Source: Pseudomonas nitroreducens TX1 | Lineage (GTDB): Bacteria > Pseudomonadota > Gammaproteobacteria > Pseudomonadales > Pseudomonadaceae | DNA: 50,864 nucleotides | Reading direction: 5' to 3' | NCBI RefSeq assembly: GCF_000313755.1 | Contig: NZ_AMZB01000077.1 | Location: 1-50,864, forward strand | Part shown: in pieces, positions 43,796-50,864 of the stretch | How the letters are laid out: each line of letters opens with the position of its first letter | Position numbering within the stretch: the stretch's first letter is position 1 | The notes under the pieces: model-generated | Database searches by the model: none | The model's input: only the letters and a program-made list of their open reading frames with translations | What the model was told of the DNA's origin: nothing | Made by a program: the position numbers and the translations under genes

Positions 43796-46309
43796 GTGAT
43801 CGATCAGCAATTGCCGCGGACGCTGCGTCCGCTGTTCAAGGTCAGCGCCCTGGCGCTGGCGATTGCCGCCACGCCGTCAGGCTGGGCTGAGGAAACCACC
43901 GAGGCCGGCGAAAGCGTCACCGTGTACGGCCAAGCCGACAGCCTGGACAAGGCCCTGCGTCAGCAGCGCCGCTCCGACAGCGTGGAGAGCGTGGTGCACG
44001 CGGACAGCATCGGCCAGTTGCCCGACAGCAACGCCGCCGAGGCCCTGCAGCGCGTACCGGGGACGTCCGTCGAGCGCGACCAGGGCGAAGGCCGCTTCGT
44101 GCGGGTTCGTGGCCTCGGCCCGGACCTCAACGCCGTCACCATCAACGGCACCCTGGTGCCCTCGCCCGAGGCCGGACGCCGAGCCGTGGCGCTGGACGTG
44201 CTGCCCAGCGAACTGATCCAGTCGCTGTCAGTGGTCAAGACCCTGACCCCGGACATGGACGCCAACTCCCTGGGCGGCACCATCGAGGTTGAAAGCCTCT
44301 CCGCCTTCGATCACGACGGCCTGTTCTTCAGCGGCACCGCACAGACCAGCTACGACGAGAACACCAACCGCTTCAGCCCGAAATACTCCGGCGCCGCCAG
44401 CCAGCGCTTCAGCCTCGGCGACGGCATCGACAACTTCGGCGTGGCCGCCGCACTGAGCTGGCAGAAGCGCAAGTTCGGTTCCGACAACGTCGAGACCGGC
44501 GGCGACTGGGATTTCGATGACGGTGCCCGACTCAACAGCCTGGAGCAACGTGACTACGACATCCAGCGCGAACGCAGCGGCGGCGCGCTGAACTTCGACT
44601 ACCGCCCCGACGACGACAGCAAGCTCTGGCTGCGCACTCTCTACAGCGAGTTCAAGGACAACGAGACACGCCAGTCCACCAAGATCGACTTCGAGGACGC
44701 CCTGGCCGAAGGCGAAAGCGGCGAAGCCGAGGTGGAGCGCCGCCTGAAACATCGCGAGGAAACCCAGACCATCCAGTCCTACGTCTTCGGCGGCGAGCAA
44801 CGCCGCGGCGACTGGACCTTCAGCGGCCAGGCCGGCTGGAGCAAATCCGACGAGGACAGCCCCGGCCACATCGACCCGGCCGTTTACAGCGGCGGCGACA
44901 TGGACAGTGGCTGGTACGACAGCGAGAAGCCACGCCTGAACATCGACCCGGCGTTCTACGACCCGAGTCAGTTCAGCCTGGACAAGGTCAAGTGGGGCAA
45001 GTCCTACACATCGGACCACGAGAAGAACCTGCGTCTGGACCTGGCCCGCGACTACGACCTGGCCGGCAGCCCGTCGACCTTCAAATTCGGCGGCAAGCTC
45101 AGCCGGCGCACCAAGGACAACGACGAAGAGGTCTGGCAGTACGAGGACCTCGCCGACGCCGGCCTGAGCGACGACCAGCTGAACCTCGCCAACGCCCTGG
45201 ACGGCACCGTGCACTACCGCCTGCAGAAGTTCGGCCAGGGCATCTCCGCCGACGCGGTCAAGCGCCTGATCGGCGGGCTGGATTCGGCGCAGTACTACGA
45301 CGAGGAAGCCTCCACCATCAATGACTTCCGCATGCACGAAGACATCGACGCCGGCTACTTCATGAACACCGTGGACGTCGGTGACTGGCGTTTCATCGCC
45401 GGCCTGCGCTACGAGGGCACGCACTTCGAGGCCAGGGGCACCGGCATCGACAACGGCGACTACCAGGCCATCGAGCGCAAGCGCGACTACCACAACTGGC
45501 TGCCAGGCCTGCATGCCCGTTACCAACTGGACGACCAGACGCAGATTCGCGCCGCCTGGACCAACACCGTGGTACGCCCGACCTTCGAACAACTCGCGCC
45601 CGGTTATGCCATCGATGGCGACGAAGCGGAGTTCGGCAACCCGGACCTCGCCGCCCTGCGCTCGCACAACCTGGACCTGGCCATCGAGCGCTACCTGGGG
45701 CGCGCCAGCGTGGTTTCGGCGTCGCTGTTCTACAAGGACATCAAGAACTTCGTCTACAACACCGACCTCGCCGGCAGCGGCGCCTGGGCGGACTTCGACG
45801 AGGCGTCCACCTTCGCCAATGGCGACAAGGCCAAGGTCTACGGCCTGGAACTGGCCTGGTCGCAGAAAATGGTCATGCTCCCCGCGCCCTGGGACGGCCT
45901 GCTGCTGGGCGCCAACGCCACCTTCAGCCGCTCGCGCGCCGAGATCGCCGATGCCGACGGCAACCAGCGCAACATCGACTTGCCCAGCCAATCCGACGTC
46001 ACCGGCAACCTGCTCATCGGCTACGAGAAGGACCGCCTGAGCCTGCGCCTGACCGCCAACTACAAGTCCGATTACCTCTACGAGGTCGGCAACGTCAGCG
46101 ACAAGCGCTACGACAGTCGCGTCGACGACCAGACGCAGATCGACTTCAGCGCGCGCTACTCGCTGACGGACAACCTGCAGGTGTTCTTCAACGCCGAAAA
46201 CCTCGGCGACGAGCCCTACTACATCTACAGCGGCCACCGTCGCTACAACTACCAGTACGAAGAGTACGGCCCGACCTACACCGTCGGCCTGACCCTCACC
46301 CACTTCTGA
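43796..46309 (+). CDS. TonB-dependent receptor, probable phytate/organophosphate uptake
   Basis: An 837-residue outer-membrane receptor. The signal peptide ends GWAEE, the TonB-box-like ESVTVYGQ follows, and the plug includes SIGQLPDSNAAEALQRVPGTSVERDQGEGRFVRVRGLGPDLNAVTINGT, which is the large TonB family (sugar/phytate type) pattern. Ends in Phe (LTLTHF). Acidic stretches are abundant. It begins a PhoB-controlled operon with a phytase and a phosphatase, so phytate or its breakdown products are the likely ligand. The start gives a normal signal peptide; the gene begins 79 bp after the Pho box. Confidence 0.9.
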   Translation: MIDQQLPRTLRPLFKVSALALAIAATPSGWAEETTEAGESVTVYGQADSLDKALRQQRRSDSVESVVHADSIGQLPDSNAAEALQRVPGTSVERDQGEGRFVRVRGLGPDLNAVTINGTLVPSPEAGRRAVALDVLPSELIQSLSVVKTLTPDMDANSLGGTIEVESLSAFDHDGLFFSGTAQTSYDENTNRFSPKYSGAASQRFSLGDGIDNFGVAAALSWQKRKFGSDNVETGGDWDFDDGARLNSLEQRDYDIQRERSGGALNFDYRPDDDSKLWLRTLYSEFKDNETRQSTKIDFEDALAEGESGEAEVERRLKHREETQTIQSYVFGGEQRRGDWTFSGQAGWSKSDEDSPGHIDPAVYSGGDMDSGWYDSEKPRLNIDPAFYDPSQFSLDKVKWGKSYTSDHEKNLRLDLARDYDLAGSPSTFKFGGKLSRRTKDNDEEVWQYEDLADAGLSDDQLNLANALDGTVHYRLQKFGQGISADAVKRLIGGLDSAQYYDEEASTINDFRMHEDIDAGYFMNTVDVGDWRFIAGLRYEGTHFEARGTGIDNGDYQAIERKRDYHNWLPGLHARYQLDDQTQIRAAWTNTVVRPTFEQLAPGYAIDGDEAEFGNPDLAALRSHNLDLAIERYLGRASVVSASLFYKDIKNFVYNTDLAGSGAWADFDEASTFANGDKAKVYGLELAWSQKMVMLPAPWDGLLLGANATFSRSRAEIADADGNQRNIDLPSQSDVTGNLLIGYEKDRLSLRLTANYKSDYLYEVGNVSDKRYDSRVDDQTQIDFSARYSLTDNLQVFFNAENLGDEPYYIYSGHRRYNYQYEEYGPTYTVGLTLTHF

Positions 46310-46367
46310 GGACCGCGCACGCCGGTCCGCCGGCGTCCGCGCAGCACCACAAGGACAGACGCCCTCC

Positions 46368-48251
46368 ATGAAACGCCGCTACTCCCTGACCCCGCTGCTC
46401 GCCGGCCTGCTGCTGGCCGGCTACGCCTGTGCCGAATCCGTCGCCCTGCAACCCTGGCCGACCCGTGCCAAGGCCCAGGCCATCGCCCTGCTGCCCGGCG
46501 CCGGCAGCGTCGTTGCTAGCAAGCGCGACGGCCTCCTGCTGCTGGACGAGACAGGCAACGAACGCGGTCGCCTCGCCGGCCGCTACGACTTCCTCGACCA
46601 GCGCCCCTGGGGCGATGGCAGCCTGCTCGCCACGTTCGACCGCGAGCACCAGCAGCCGCTGCTGCAACCGCTGGCCGGCAACGACCAGTGGGACGATGCG
46701 CTGCGCCTGCCGAGCCCGGACTTCGCGGTCAACGGCCAGTGCCTCTACCGTGATGCCAGCGCCAACCTCTACCTGTTCCTGGTCGGCGAGAACGGCCAGG
46801 GCGAGCAATGGCTGGTCGGCCACGGCAAGCGGCTCGAGCGCGAGGCGCGCAAGGTGCGTCGCCTGGCCCTGCCGCCGAGCGCCGAGCTGTGCCGCGCCGA
46901 CGACAGCGACGGCACCCTGTACGTCGACGAACCCGGCATCGGCCTGTGGGCCTATGGTGCCAATCCGGAGGCAGACGGCAGCCGCCTGCCGGTGGACCTG
47001 AACGCGCCCTATGGCGGGCTCGCCGGATCGGTCAGCGGACTGGCGGTGGTGTCCGGCGGCGTGCTCGCGCTGGACAAGGGCCCTGCCCTGCAGCGCTACG
47101 TGCGTCAGGGCGACGGTTGGGAGAACCTCAGCGCGATCGCGCTGAACAGCCCGAATAAAGCCGAACAACTCGCGGCCACCGAACAGGCCGGCACGCTGCG
47201 CATCGTCCTGCAGGACGACGCCAGCGGGCACTACTATCACGCCGAAGTCCCTGCCCTACCCGCACGCGCGGAAGCTCCCCGCACGCTACCCGAGGTGATG
47301 CCGGCGGTGCAGACGCAGAGCGTGCAGCGCCATGGCGACGCCGCCGATGACCCGGCGATCTGGGTCAGCGCGAAGAACCCGAAACTCAGCCGCGTACTGG
47401 GCACCAACAAGCAGGAAGGCCTGCTGGTCTTCGACCTCCAGGGCCGCCAGTTGCAGAGCCTGGCTGCCGGGCTGGTGAACAACGTCGACGTGCGCCACGG
47501 CTTCCGGCTCGGCAATCGCCGCGTCGACCTGGCGGTGGCGAGCAACCGCAGCGACAACAGCCTGACCCTGTTCGCCATCGAGCCGGCCGACGGCAAGGTG
47601 CGCGAGATCGGCCGCGTGCCAACGCCGCTGGAGGAAGTCTACGGTCTGTGCCTGTACGCGCCCCGCGACGGCGACATCCAGGCCTTCGTCAATGACAAGG
47701 ACGGACGCTTCCAGCAGTACCGGCTGAGCGCTCCCGGCGGCCAGGTGAAAGGCGAGCTGCTGCGCGAATTCCGCGTCGCCAGCCAGCCCGAAGGCTGCGT
47801 CGCCGATGACCGCAACCAGCGGCTGTTCCTCGGCGAAGAAGACGTGGCGGTCTGGACCCTCGGGGCAGAGCCGGACGCCAAGGGCGAGCCGGAACAGGTA
47901 CTGGCCGTGGGCGACCTGCTCCACGACGACGTAGAGGGCCTGGCCCTCTACCACGGCGCCAAGGCCAGCTACTTGCTGGTTTCCAGCCAGGGCAACGACA
48001 GCTACCTGGTGCTCGACGCCGCCGCGCCCTACCGCGTTCGTGGTGCCTTCCGCGTCGGCCTGAACGCCGCTGCCGGCATCGACGGAACCTCGGAAACCGA
48101 CGGTATCGAAGTCACCTCGGCCAACCTGGGCGGCGCGTTCGGCCAGGGGATGCTGGTGGTGCAGGACGGCCGCAAGCGCCTGCCCGAAGGCACGCAGAAC
48201 TTCAAGTACGTGCCGTGGGCGGACATCGCCCGCGCCCTCAACCTCGACTGA
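46368..48251 (+). CDS. beta-propeller phytase (3-phytase family), extended form
   Basis: A 627-residue exported enzyme with signal peptide MKRRYSLTPLLAGLLLAGYACA. The C-terminal half (from about 310) is the beta-propeller phytase catalytic domain: DDPAIW (327-332), GTNKQEGLLVFDL, LVNNVDVRHGF, VASNRSDNSLTLF, EVYGLCLY, QPEGCVADD and DDVEGLALY, which hold the calcium and phosphate sites. The N-terminal half is a degenerate, repeated propeller-like domain, as in two-domain phytases. Releases phosphate from phytate in the periplasm or outside. It follows its receptor gene by 58 bp. Confidence 0.9.
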   Translation: MKRRYSLTPLLAGLLLAGYACAESVALQPWPTRAKAQAIALLPGAGSVVASKRDGLLLLDETGNERGRLAGRYDFLDQRPWGDGSLLATFDREHQQPLLQPLAGNDQWDDALRLPSPDFAVNGQCLYRDASANLYLFLVGENGQGEQWLVGHGKRLEREARKVRRLALPPSAELCRADDSDGTLYVDEPGIGLWAYGANPEADGSRLPVDLNAPYGGLAGSVSGLAVVSGGVLALDKGPALQRYVRQGDGWENLSAIALNSPNKAEQLAATEQAGTLRIVLQDDASGHYYHAEVPALPARAEAPRTLPEVMPAVQTQSVQRHGDAADDPAIWVSAKNPKLSRVLGTNKQEGLLVFDLQGRQLQSLAAGLVNNVDVRHGFRLGNRRVDLAVASNRSDNSLTLFAIEPADGKVREIGRVPTPLEEVYGLCLYAPRDGDIQAFVNDKDGRFQQYRLSAPGGQVKGELLREFRVASQPEGCVADDRNQRLFLGEEDVAVWTLGAEPDAKGEPEQVLAVGDLLHDDVEGLALYHGAKASYLLVSSQGNDSYLVLDAAAPYRVRGAFRVGLNAAAGIDGTSETDGIEVTSANLGGAFGQGMLVVQDGRKRLPEGTQNFKYVPWADIARALNLD

Positions 48252-48294
48252 CCACCAGGCTCCCCGTGACGGGGAGCCTCACCGGGAGACCACC

Positions 48295-48999
48295 ATGCAA
48301 GCCACTCTCGAACACACCAGCATCTGGGCACTGGTCGAAGCCGCCAGCCCGCTCGCCCAGGCCGTGCTGCTGATCCTCCTGGCCGCCTCGCTGGTGAGCT
48401 GGTACGTGATCGTCCAGCGCAGCCTGCTGCTGGGCGGCGCCCGCCGTCGCCTGCGCGCCTTCGAAGCGCGCTGGCGCGCCAGCGGCGACCTGCAGCGGCT
48501 GTTCCGGGAAACCACCGAACCCGGCGAGGACGCCGGCGTCGAGCGTATCTTCCATGCCGGTTACCAGGAGTTCCTGCACCTGCGTGACGAGCCGGGCATC
48601 GATCCCGCTCTGCTGATCGAAAGCAGCGAGCGCGCCATGCGCGTGGTCATCGCCCAGGAGGAGGAACGCCTGCAGCGCGGCCTGCCGTTCCTTGCCACGG
48701 TCGGCTCCACCAGCCCGTACATCGGTCTGTTCGGCACCGTCTGGGGGATCATGAACGCCTTCATCGGCCTCTCCGGCGTACAGCAAGCCACCCTCTCCAC
48801 CGTCGCGCCGGGCATCGCCGAAGCCCTGGTCGCCACCGCTGTCGGCCTGTTCGCAGCAATCCCGGCAGTCATGGCGTACAACCGCTTCGCTGCCAGTTCC
48901 GACCAACTGCTGGGCCGCTACTGCGCCTTCGCCGAACAGCTGCAGGCCCAGCTCAACCGTCGCATCCACGCCGCCCCGGCCATGGCCGCGGCGGCCTGA
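48295..48999 (+). CDS. TolQ/ExbB-type proton channel protein, TolQ-like
   Basis: A 234-residue inner-membrane protein with three helices. The segment FLATVGSTSPYIGLFGTVWGIMNAFIGL and VAPGIAEALVATAVGLFAAIPAVMAYNR match TolQ more closely than ExbB, and the length is that of TolQ. Together with the next gene it uses the proton gradient to energise a TonB-type protein. The location behind a receptor and phytase indicates a dedicated motor for that receptor, not the cell-division Tol system. Confidence 0.9.
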   Translation: MQATLEHTSIWALVEAASPLAQAVLLILLAASLVSWYVIVQRSLLLGGARRRLRAFEARWRASGDLQRLFRETTEPGEDAGVERIFHAGYQEFLHLRDEPGIDPALLIESSERAMRVVIAQEEERLQRGLPFLATVGSTSPYIGLFGTVWGIMNAFIGLSGVQQATLSTVAPGIAEALVATAVGLFAAIPAVMAYNRFAASSDQLLGRYCAFAEQLQAQLNRRIHAAPAMAAAA

Positions 49000-49012
49000 C
49001 CGGAGGCCGGCC

Positions 49013-49450
49013 ATGCGACGCATACGCAGCAAGCACGCACCCAAGGCGGAAATGAACGTAGTGCCCTACATCGACGTCATGCTGGTGCTACTGGTGATCT
49101 TCATGGTCACCGCCCCGATGATCCAGCAGGGCCTGAAGGTGGAACTGCCCAAGGTGGCCAGCGAGGCGTTACCCAGTGAGACCGAGCGCCCGGTGCTGAC
49201 GCTCACGGTGCAGGCCGACGGCGGCTACCACTGGTACCTGGGCAGCCAGGTGGATACCGAACAGCGCACCGACGCCGCCGGCAACCTGGACGAGCTGACT
49301 GCCAAGCTCACCCGCCTGGGCGCCGACACCCAGGTGTTGATCCGCGCCGACCAGGCGGTGGACTACGGCCGGGTGATCGCCGCCATGGCCGCCCTGCAGC
49401 GCGGTGGCGTCAGCGATGTCGGACTGATCACCGAGGCGCCGCAATCGTGA
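49013..49450 (+). CDS. TolR/ExbD-type protein
   Basis: A 145-residue protein with one N-terminal helix MNVVPYIDVMLVLLVIFMVTAPMI holding the proton-relay Asp21, followed by a periplasmic domain (LIRADQAVDYGRVIAAMAALQRGGVSDVGLIT). Sequence is TolR-like. It pairs with the preceding TolQ-like protein 13 bp upstream and overlaps the next gene by 4 bp. Confidence 0.9.
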   Translation: MRRIRSKHAPKAEMNVVPYIDVMLVLLVIFMVTAPMIQQGLKVELPKVASEALPSETERPVLTLTVQADGGYHWYLGSQVDTEQRTDAAGNLDELTAKLTRLGADTQVLIRADQAVDYGRVIAAMAALQRGGVSDVGLITEAPQS

Positions 49451-50205
49451 ACCCCAGGATCACCCGCCGCGCCCTGCCTGCCGCCATCAGCGCCGGGCTG
49501 CACGCGCTCGCGCTGGCCGGCCTGTACATCGGTTTCCACCCTTCGGCGCCGGCCACCCCGGCGCCGAAGGTGATGCGTACCGCGCTGGTCAGCCTGCCGA
49601 GCCCCGCGCCCATTGCTCCAGCGCCGCCACCCGTGGTGCAACCGCCAGAGCCCGTTACACCGCCCCCACCACAGGTCGAGGCGCCTCGCCCGGCGCCGCA
49701 ACCTGATGTCGCCCAACTGACACGGCGCAAAGTCGAGCAGCGTGAACGCGAAGAGCGCCAGCGCGAGGAACGGCGCCAGGAGCAGCAGCGCATCGCCGAG
49801 CAGCAACGTCAGGAACAGGAGCAGCGCTCACACCAGCAGGCCGAGCAACGGGCACGCGCCGAACACGATCGCCAGCTCGCCGCACAGCAGGCAGCCGCCG
49901 CCGAGGCTGTCCGCGCCGCACAGAACTACCAGCCACTGGTGAAGAAGGCTCCGACCTACCCGGACAGCGCCCTCGACCGTCGTCTGGAAGGCGACTGCAC
50001 GGTGGAATACACCGTCGCCCCCAACGGTTCGGTACGCGACCCGCGCGTGGTCCCCGGCGCCTGCAGCCACAGCGTGTTCGAGCGCCCGTCGCTGCAGGCC
50101 GCCACCCGCTTCCGCTACCAGCCACGGGTAATCGACGGCCAGGCCGTCGCCGTGGCCAACGTGCGCAACACCTTCCATTACCGGATCCAGGAAACCTCCC
50201 GATGA
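49447..50205 (+). CDS. TonB-like energy transducer with TolA-like coiled coil
   Basis: A 252-residue protein: N-terminal membrane anchor (ISAGLHALALAGLYIGF), a Pro-rich spacer, a Glu/Arg/Gln-rich coiled coil (about 95-160) reminiscent of TolA, and a C-terminal TonB domain (APTYPDSALDRRLEGDCTVEYTVAPNGSVRDPRVV ... FHYRI). Two Cys in that domain may form a disulfide. The mix of Tol-like helpers and a TonB end suggests that it contacts the receptor encoded at 43796. Overlaps the TolR-like gene and phoX by ATGA. Confidence 0.9.
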   Translation: MNPRITRRALPAAISAGLHALALAGLYIGFHPSAPATPAPKVMRTALVSLPSPAPIAPAPPPVVQPPEPVTPPPPQVEAPRPAPQPDVAQLTRRKVEQREREERQREERRQEQQRIAEQQRQEQEQRSHQQAEQRARAEHDRQLAAQQAAAAEAVRAAQNYQPLVKKAPTYPDSALDRRLEGDCTVEYTVAPNGSVRDPRVVPGACSHSVFERPSLQAATRFRYQPRVIDGQAVAVANVRNTFHYRIQETSR

Positions 50206-50864
50206 GTGCCGAGCCGACCGATTTCCACGCCCATCTCTCCGCCTTCGACGACCAGGCGATCAACCCCTCCGGCAACGTGCCGATGAGCGAGATCATCGAC
50301 GCTTCGCGCCGCCGCCTGTTGAAGAACAGCCTGGTGCTGGGCGCGGTCGGCTTCCTCGGCGGCGGCCTGTTCCCCGGCCGCTCGCTGTTCGCTGCGGACG
50401 CGCCGGTGCCCACTGCGCTGCTCGGCTTCAAGGGCGTGCCGGTACAGCAGGACCCGACGTTCGACCGGGTGATCGTCGCTGAGGGCTACACCGCCCGGCC
50501 GTTCTTCTCCTGGGGCGACACCGTAGTGACCGGCGCGCCGGCCTGGAAAGGCGACGCCAGCGAGGACTGGAAAGCCCAGGAGCTGCAGGCCGGCGACAAC
50601 CATGACGGCATGCACTACTTCCCCTTCCCCGATGCGCCGGACAGCCACGGCCTGCTGGTCATCAACCACGAATACATCAACCCGACGCTGCATCCGAAGG
50701 GCCAGACCTTCGAGGATCGTCCCGATGGTTCGCGCGGGCGTCCGGAAGGCGAGGTGCGCAAGGAAATCGCGGCCCACGGCCTGAGCGTGATCGAGGTGAA
50801 GAAGGACGCCGGGGGCCAGTGGCAGCGCGTCGAGGGGTCGAGCTACAACCGCCGCATCACCGGC
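50202..50864 (+). CDS. phoX: PhoX-type alkaline phosphatase, 5' part
   Basis: A 221-residue N-terminal part, running off the window. Twin-arginine signal ASRRRLLKNSLVLGAVGFLGGG sits at about residue 36, after a leader of about 35 residues, and the NHEY motif of the PhoX/DUF839 family is present (VINHEYINPTL). PhoX enzymes are Fe/Ca-dependent periplasmic phosphatases, so Tat export of the folded enzyme fits. As part of the Pho-box operon it would release phosphate from the products made by the phytase. Confidence 0.9.
   Translation, partial: MSAEPTDFHAHLSAFDDQAINPSGNVPMSEIIDASRRRLLKNSLVLGAVGFLGGGLFPGRSLFAADAPVPTALLGFKGVPVQQDPTFDRVIVAEGYTARPFFSWGDTVVTGAPAWKGDASEDWKAQELQAGDNHDGMHYFPFPDAPDSHGLLVINHEYINPTLHPKGQTFEDRPDGSRGRPEGEVRKEIAAHGLSVIEVKKDAGGQWQRVEGSSYNRRITG

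Noticed and set aside
44228-46369. Long open frame (713 codons) on the minus strand
   Set aside because: It is the mirror of the TonB receptor gene. Its Val/Ala/Gly-rich composition without any motif is typical of antisense frames in GC-rich DNA, and the plus-strand protein is complete and recognisable.
1-50864. tRNA, rRNA, insertion sequences, prophage or integrase genes
   Set aside because: None was found by reading; no transposase or integrase motif appears in any convincing frame.

Overview
The window is GC-rich, densely coded DNA of a Pseudomonas-type gammaproteobacterium. Evidence for this is the FecI/FecR sigma pairs, the large number of TonB receptors, the copABCD/copRS set, a Pseudomonas-style Pho box and an Anr box, and homologies throughout. 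There is no rRNA, tRNA or other phylogenetic marker, so the genus is an inference and the species is open. The window reads as an accessory region built of nutrient-acquisition and metal-resistance modules. No transposase, integrase or CRISPR array was seen.

Layout. (1) 1-2379: the 3' part of a cusA-type copper/silver RND pump, interrupted by an in-frame TAG, followed by a CusF-like copper chaperone. (2) 2519-3981 (minus): an ECF sigma/FecR pair with no adjacent receptor. (3) 4248-8722 (minus): a tight four-gene operon of AfsA-family butyrolactone/butenolide synthase, HAD phosphatase, cytochrome P450 and MFS exporter. This looks like a small-molecule signal or secondary-metabolite pathway and is unexpected in Pseudomonas. 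(4) 9106-21536 (plus): a long operon of STN-type TonB receptor, class II aldolase, amino-acid-type ABC importer, PLP C-S lyase, DszB-like sulfinate desulfinase, second TonB receptor and M19 dipeptidase. Together they suggest uptake and breakdown of an organosulfur compound such as an S-substituted cysteine or its peptide. (5) 21579-23863: a small hypothetical gene, an unusual protein made of seven 53-residue repeats, and a DUF2845 lipoprotein-like or periplasmic protein. (6) 24320-28326: a FecI/FecR/siderophore-receptor unit behind a Fur-box-like palindrome. (7) 28763-41164: a large copper-resistance island with a PtrA-like small protein, copABCD, a cupredoxin, copRS, a DUF411/CopG protein, a CopZ-like chaperone, a Cu+ ATPase, and three small membrane or Met-rich proteins. 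It carries CopR-type palindromes at two promoters and an Anr box at the far end. (8) 41446-43447 (minus): an AraC regulator and a degenerate-GGDEF membrane protein. (9) 43796-50864 (plus): a phosphate-scavenging operon of TonB receptor, beta-propeller phytase, TolQ-like and TolR-like proteins, TonB-like protein and PhoX phosphatase (cut by the window end), preceded by a Pho box.

How it works together: modules 1 and 7 both handle copper; modules 4, 6 and 9 each pair an outer-membrane TonB receptor with dedicated enzymes or regulators for sulfur, iron and phosphate. A 19-bp dispersed repeat recurs at three module boundaries, which fits assembly from separately acquired blocks.
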